A stretch of DNA of 64,000 nucleotides from BD2-11 clade cluster bacterium bin43 (GTDB lineage Bacteria > Gemmatimonadota > Gemmatimonadetes > Longimicrobiales > Gaopeijiaceae): assembly GCA_002238605.1 (NCBI GenBank), contig MPMR01000022.1, positions 1 to 64,000 of the forward strand, written 5' to 3'. The position numbers and the translations under genes are program-made. The notes under the pieces were generated by a model. It saw only the letters and a program-made list of their open reading frames with translations, was not told the DNA's origin and did no database searches. Each line of letters opens with the position of its first letter. Position 1 is the stretch's first letter. This document shows, in pieces, positions 60,181 through 64,000 of this stretch.

Positions 60181-63100
60181 ATGGCCTCGACGCCTGCCGA
60201 GCGGGAGCGGAGCGGCATCCTCGACGCGGTGGTGGGCGCGTCGCTCCGGCACCGGCTGCTCACCGTCGGAGCCGCGGCGGTTACGCTCGCCGGTGGGGGA
60301 TGGGTCGCGGCGACCCTCCCCGTCGACGTCTTTCCGGACCTCACCGCCCCCACCGTCACGGTGCTCACGGACGCCCACGGCATGGCGCCCGAAGAGGTCG
60401 AAAGCCTGGTGACCTTCCCCCTCGAGACCGCGGTGAACGGAGCCCCGGGCGTACGCCGGGTGCGGTCCAGCTCGGCGCAGGGCATCAGCATCGTCTGGGT
60501 GGACTTCGACTGGGGCACGGACCTGTTCCGCGCGCGCCAGATCGTGAACGAGCGACTCCAGCTCGCGGTGACGCAGTTCCCCGAGGACGTGTCGGCGCCC
60601 GTTCTCGCCCCGGTCAGCTCGATCATGGGCGAGATCCTGCTGGTCGGCATGACCGCGCCGGAAGGGCAGCTCATGGAAGCGCGCACCGCCGCCGACTGGA
60701 TGGTGCGGCGCCGGCTGCTGGCCCTGCCGGGCGTGTCGCAGGTGATTCCCATCGGAGGCGAGGTGCGGCAGTACCAGATTCTGGTCGATCCCGGCCGGAT
60801 GCGGGCGTACGGGATCGCGCTCGACGAGATTCTGGCCGCCGCCGCCGCCTCGAACCGCAACGTGTCCGGGGGAGTGTACCGATCCGGGGGCCGGGAAGTC
60901 CTCATCCGCGGCCTCGGACGCGCGCGCGGTCTGGAGGAGATCGGCCTCACCGTGGTCGCGGTGCGCGACGGCGTACCCGTGCTGATCGAGGATGTCGCCG
61001 ACGTGCGCATCGGCCCCAAGATCCGTTTCGGGACGGCTGCGGTGAACGCGGAGCCGGCCGTCATCCTCTCGATTCAGAAGCAGCCCGGGGCGAACACGCT
61101 GGAGCTGACCGAGCGTGTGGACGCCGAACTGGACGCCATCGAAGCCGAACTTCCCGCCGGCGTCTCGTTCGCGCGGGCCATCTTCCGCCAGGCGGACTTC
61201 ATCTCGCTTGCCGTCGAGAACGTGGTCGAGGCGCTCCGCGACGGGGCGGTGCTCGTCGTCGTCATCCTGTTCCTCTTCCTCTGGAACCTGCGCACAACGG
61301 TCATATCCGTCCTGGCGATTCCCCTGTCGCTCGCGCTGGCCGTCATCGCCCTGCTCCTGCTCGGAGGCACGATCAACACGATGACCCTGGGGGGGATGGC
61401 GATCGCCATCGGCGCCCTTGTCGACGACGCCATCATCTTCGTGGAGAACGCCTACCGGCGCCTGCGCGGCAACCGGCAACAGCCGGAGGACATGCGGACG
61501 CCGACGCTCCCGCTGATCCGCTACGCCGCGCGCGAGATGCGCGATCCGATCGTCAACGCGACCATCATCATCACCGTTGTGTTCGTGCCGCTCTTCTTCC
61601 TGTCCGGGGTGGAGGGCCGCATGCTGCGCCCGCTCGGCCAGGCGTACATCGTGGCGATTCTGGCCTCGCTGCTGGTGGCGGTCACCGTGACTCCGGTGCT
61701 CTGTTCCCTGCTGCTGTCGGGAGATCGCTCGCTGGCGAAGAAGCAGGAACCCTGGCTGCTGCGCGGCGTGCAGCGCCTCTACGGCAACCTGCTGGAATGG
61801 ACGCTGCGCCGCTCGGGTGTCGTGGTTGCGGGAGCAGGTGTGCTGCTGCTGGGCACTCTGGCCCTGATTCCCTCGCTGGGCGGCGAGTTCCTGCCGCCGT
61901 TCCGGGAGGGTTCGCTGACCATCTCGGTGGTCAGCCTTCCGGGAACCTCGCTTGCCGAGTCGGACGGGATCGGAGCACGGGTGGAACGGCGCCTGCTGGA
62001 CCATCCCGCCGTGGTTTCCACCTCGCGGCGGACCGGGCGGGCGGATCTGGACGAGCACGCACAGGGTCCCAACGCCTCCGAAATCGACGCGCGGCTCGAC
62101 CTGGCCGACCACGACCTGGACGATGTTCTGGCGGAACTGCGCGACGGCCTCACCGGATTCCCGGGCACCAGCGTCACGGTGGGTCAGCCCATCGGTCACC
62201 GCATCGACCACATGCTCTCCGGGACGCGCGCGGCCATCGCGGTGAATCTGTTCGGGCCGGAGCTGCAGCCCCTGCGTGACATCGCGGCGCAGATCGAAAC
62301 CGTCGCCGGCCAGATCCCCGGCCTGGTGGACATCGCCGTCGAGAGGCAGGCGGACGTGCCGCAGCTCCAGATCCGGGCGGATCGCCGCGCCATGGCCCGC
62401 TACGGCGTCACCCCGGGATCGCTGACGGCCGCGGTGGATGTGGCGTTCCAGGGAGAGGAGGTCTCGTTGATCCGCGAGGGCCAGCGCGCCTTCGACCTGG
62501 TCGTGCGCTACGCCGACGAGCATCGCGCGGATGCGGATGCCATCGCCAGCACGCTGGTGTCGACGCCGGCGGGAGCCACCGTTCCGCTCTCGCAGCTCGC
62601 ATCCGTCGTGCCGGCGCGCGGTCCCAACACCATCAGCCGCGAAAACGTCCAGCGAAAGATCGCGATCAGCGCCAACGTGGCCGACCGCGACGTGGTCAGC
62701 GCGGTGACCGAACTGCAGGAGAGGGTCGCGGCGGACGTGGCGCTGCCGCAGGGGTACTCGCTTCAATACGGCGGCCAGTTCGAGAGCGGGCAGGCGGCGA
62801 CCCGGAGCATCACCGTCCTCTCGTTCTTCTCGATCGCCGCGATCTTTCTGGTGCTCCTGCGGGCCTTCGGCAACATCCGCACGGCGCTGCTGCTCATGGC
62901 CAACCTGCCCCTTGCGCTCGCGGGCGGCGTGGCCACGGTGATGCTCATCGGCGGCACCATCAACGTCGCCACCCTGGTCGGCTTCATCACCCTGTTCGGC
63001 ATCGCGGTGCGCAACGGGATCCTGCTGGTCAGCCGCTACAAGCACCTCTGCGGCCACGGTCTTGCGCTCCCGGGCGCCATCCGGCGCGGGTCGACGGAGC

Positions 63101-63306
63101 GCCTCAGCCCGATCGTGATGACCGCGCTCACCACGGGCCTGGCGCTGATTCCGCTGGCGCTCGGCATCGGCGAGCCCGGGAAGGAGATCCAGGCGCCGCT
63201 CGCGGTGGTGGTGCTCGGCGGCCTGATCACGTCGACCTTCCTCAACATGTTCGTCATTCCCGCGCTGTTCCTGCGGTATGGCCGATTCGGAGCGGAAACA
63301 CGCTGA
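60181..63306 (+). CDS. Heavy-metal-efflux RND transporter, CzcA/CusA-like
   Basis: 1041 aa from ATG 60181, 13 bp after the adaptor gene (an ATG at 60130 would overlap it by 38 bp). RND fold with 12 membrane segments and two large periplasmic loops. The signature areas are clear: LPVDVFPDLTAPTVTVLTDAHGMAPEEVE, AQGISIVWVDFDWGTDLFRARQIVNERL, GGMAIAIGALVDDAIIFVENAYRRLRG (relay aspartates), SLLVAVTVTPVLCSLLL, VGFITLFGIAVRNGILLVSRY. Uses the proton gradient to expel substrate, likely metal ions, with the adaptor and outer-membrane factor. Confidence 0.9.
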   Translation: MASTPAERERSGILDAVVGASLRHRLLTVGAAAVTLAGGGWVAATLPVDVFPDLTAPTVTVLTDAHGMAPEEVESLVTFPLETAVNGAPGVRRVRSSSAQGISIVWVDFDWGTDLFRARQIVNERLQLAVTQFPEDVSAPVLAPVSSIMGEILLVGMTAPEGQLMEARTAADWMVRRRLLALPGVSQVIPIGGEVRQYQILVDPGRMRAYGIALDEILAAAAASNRNVSGGVYRSGGREVLIRGLGRARGLEEIGLTVVAVRDGVPVLIEDVADVRIGPKIRFGTAAVNAEPAVILSIQKQPGANTLELTERVDAELDAIEAELPAGVSFARAIFRQADFISLAVENVVEALRDGAVLVVVILFLFLWNLRTTVISVLAIPLSLALAVIALLLLGGTINTMTLGGMAIAIGALVDDAIIFVENAYRRLRGNRQQPEDMRTPTLPLIRYAAREMRDPIVNATIIITVVFVPLFFLSGVEGRMLRPLGQAYIVAILASLLVAVTVTPVLCSLLLSGDRSLAKKQEPWLLRGVQRLYGNLLEWTLRRSGVVVAGAGVLLLGTLALIPSLGGEFLPPFREGSLTISVVSLPGTSLAESDGIGARVERRLLDHPAVVSTSRRTGRADLDEHAQGPNASEIDARLDLADHDLDDVLAELRDGLTGFPGTSVTVGQPIGHRIDHMLSGTRAAIAVNLFGPELQPLRDIAAQIETVAGQIPGLVDIAVERQADVPQLQIRADRRAMARYGVTPGSLTAAVDVAFQGEEVSLIREGQRAFDLVVRYADEHRADADAIASTLVSTPAGATVPLSQLASVVPARGPNTISRENVQRKIAISANVADRDVVSAVTELQERVAADVALPQGYSLQYGGQFESGQAATRSITVLSFFSIAAIFLVLLRAFGNIRTALLLMANLPLALAGGVATVMLIGGTINVATLVGFITLFGIAVRNGILLVSRYKHLCGHGLALPGAIRRGSTERLSPIVMTALTTGLALIPLALGIGEPGKEIQAPLAVVVLGGLITSTFLNMFVIPALFLRYGRFGAETR

Positions 63307-63449
63307 ATCCAGCCGGGCGCCGCCGGCTCGCCGCGGGCCGGCGCCAACTTCCAACCCTCGGCGCCTGCGCCCGAACAAACGCCGAACATCGGGGTACAAG
63401 GAGGTAAGCCACCAGCCAATTCACCCCTGAAGCTCCGGGATCAGACTCG

Positions 63450-64000
63450 ATGTCCACTGCCTCCGCCGCAGCACTCGCCCCGACTCTTCCTGCCCCAGCT
63501 CCTACTTCGCCGGCTCCTGCTTCGCCGGCTCCTACTTCGCCGGCTCCTACTTCGCCGGCTACCCCTGCGCCAGCTACCCCTGCGCCAGCTCCTTCTTCGC
63601 CAGCTCCTTCTTCGCCAGCTGCCTCCGTCCCGAACACGCTTGACCCCCTCGGCGACGAGATCGCGCTTCTGTGCGCCCACATCACCGCCGCCACCTACCG
63701 GCTCCTCTGCCTGCTGAAGGTCTACGACGAAGAGGAACGCTGGCAGGGATTTCGCTCCTGCGCCCACTGGCTCTCCTGGCGTACCGGCATCTCGCTCGGT
63801 CCCGCCCGCGAGAAGGTGCGCGTGGCGCGCTGCCTCCCCTCGCTGTCCCTCATCCCCGAAGCCTTCGCCAGGGGCGAGATCTCGTACTCGAAGGTGCGGG
63901 CCATGACCCGCATTGCCGACGCCGAAAACGAGGCCGAACTCCTCGAGTTCGCCCGCCACGGCACCACCGCGCACGTGGAAAAGATGGTCCGGTATTGGCG
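63450..64000 (+). CDS. DUF222 (13E12-type) protein, C-terminus beyond the window edge
   Basis: 183 residues visible from ATG 63450. Residues about 16-56 are a repetitive Pro/Ala/Ser/Thr stretch. A DUF222 domain follows (LCAHITAATYRLLCLLKVYDEEERWQGFRSCAHWLSWRTGISLGPAREKVRVARCLPSLSLIPEAFARGEISYSKVRAMTRIA). Complete members usually end in an HNH endonuclease motif, which would lie past the window edge. These genes are often multi-copy and mobile; their function is not well known. Confidence 0.85.
   Translation, partial: MSTASAAALAPTLPAPAPTSPAPASPAPTSPAPTSPATPAPATPAPAPSSPAPSSPAASVPNTLDPLGDEIALLCAHITAATYRLLCLLKVYDEEERWQGFRSCAHWLSWRTGISLGPAREKVRVARCLPSLSLIPEAFARGEISYSKVRAMTRIADAENEAELLEFARHGTTAHVEKMVRYW
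63495..63614 (+). repeat. 15-bp tandem repeat, eight units, in the DUF222 gene
   Basis: Eight in-frame units of CCRGCTCCTACTTCG-like sequence, giving PAPTS / PATPA repeats. Copy number may vary between strains. Confidence 0.85.

Noticed and set aside
60091-63399. An 1102-codon minus-strand open frame opposite the RND pump
   Set aside because: Antisense shadow of a clear CzcA-like gene.
1-64000. tRNA, rRNA or CRISPR features
   Set aside because: None of the expected stem-loop, anticodon-arm or repeat-spacer patterns was seen on reading both strands by eye; a covariance-model scan would be needed to be certain.

Overview
The window is high-GC bacterial chromosome from a Gram-negative organism: lipoprotein signal peptides, a TonB-dependent receptor, several outer-membrane barrels and a tripartite RND efflux pump are all present. 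The mix resembles the Gemmatimonadota (amidohydrolases with WD40-like repeats, six-bladed propeller lipoproteins, CarboxypepD_reg-type TonB receptors, an ARPP-1 protein). That placement is inference from gene content; there is no rRNA or other marker gene here. No tRNA, rRNA or CRISPR array was seen. TAG, TGA and TAA all serve as ordinary stops.

Layout. 0-3.2 kb: divergent lipoprotein (cut by the window edge) and TonB receptor. 3.7-6.1 kb: one long protein carrying a complete two-component system (GAF-PAS-histidine kinase-receiver-winged helix). 6.3-14.1 kb: an accessory stretch with a transposase fragment, four small unknown proteins (two clearly membrane-bound), DoxX, an outer-membrane barrel, a coiled-coil protein, a relic copy of the kinase promoter plus 5' end, a lipoprotein, and a tyrosine integrase broken by an amber codon. 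14.3-23.6 kb: a branched-chain-amino-acid-type (Liv) ABC uptake operon flanked by two acyl-adenylating enzymes, without a LivG ATPase, ending in a 5'-truncated cation-chloride cotransporter. 23.6-29.4 kb: two SLC13-type transporters with RCK_C domains around a porin-like protein. 29.5-31.6 kb: YncE-like propeller plus di-haem cytochrome c.

31.7-38.2 kb: a tandem pair of secreted leucine-rich-repeat proteins ending in a metzincin-like zinc protease domain. 38.6-39.7 kb: a LuxR-type regulator split by an amber codon, behind an AT-rich region with phased repeats. 40.0-42.0 kb: three coupled envelope proteins. 42.3-48.2 kb: amidohydrolase; an acyl-CoA dehydrogenase / CitE-like lyase / MaoC hydratase operon; a propeller lipoprotein of lower GC. 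48.3-53.8 kb (minus strand): a WD40-amidohydrolase / alpha-beta hydrolase / YfcC-type transporter operon. 54.0-57.4 kb: ARPP-1 and a MerR regulator transcribed divergently from a promoter bracketed by phased repeats, then fructosamine kinase and an AbrB-like orphan. 57.4-63.3 kb: CzcCBA/Cus-type efflux operon. 63.45 kb to the end: a DUF222 protein cut by the window edge.

The most notable regulatory structure is the 55.1 kb intergenic region. A near-consensus promoter (TTGACA-N17-TATACT) for the ARPP-1 gene is bracketed by two copies of CAGTA-N5-CAGTT-N5-CAGTA exactly 50 bp apart, most simply explained as operators for the divergent MerR protein. Other signals include two C:G-to-T:A-type amber interruptions, a truncated transporter, two GC-homopolymer stretches that may be sequence artefacts, and a 200-bp promoter-plus-5'-end duplication.
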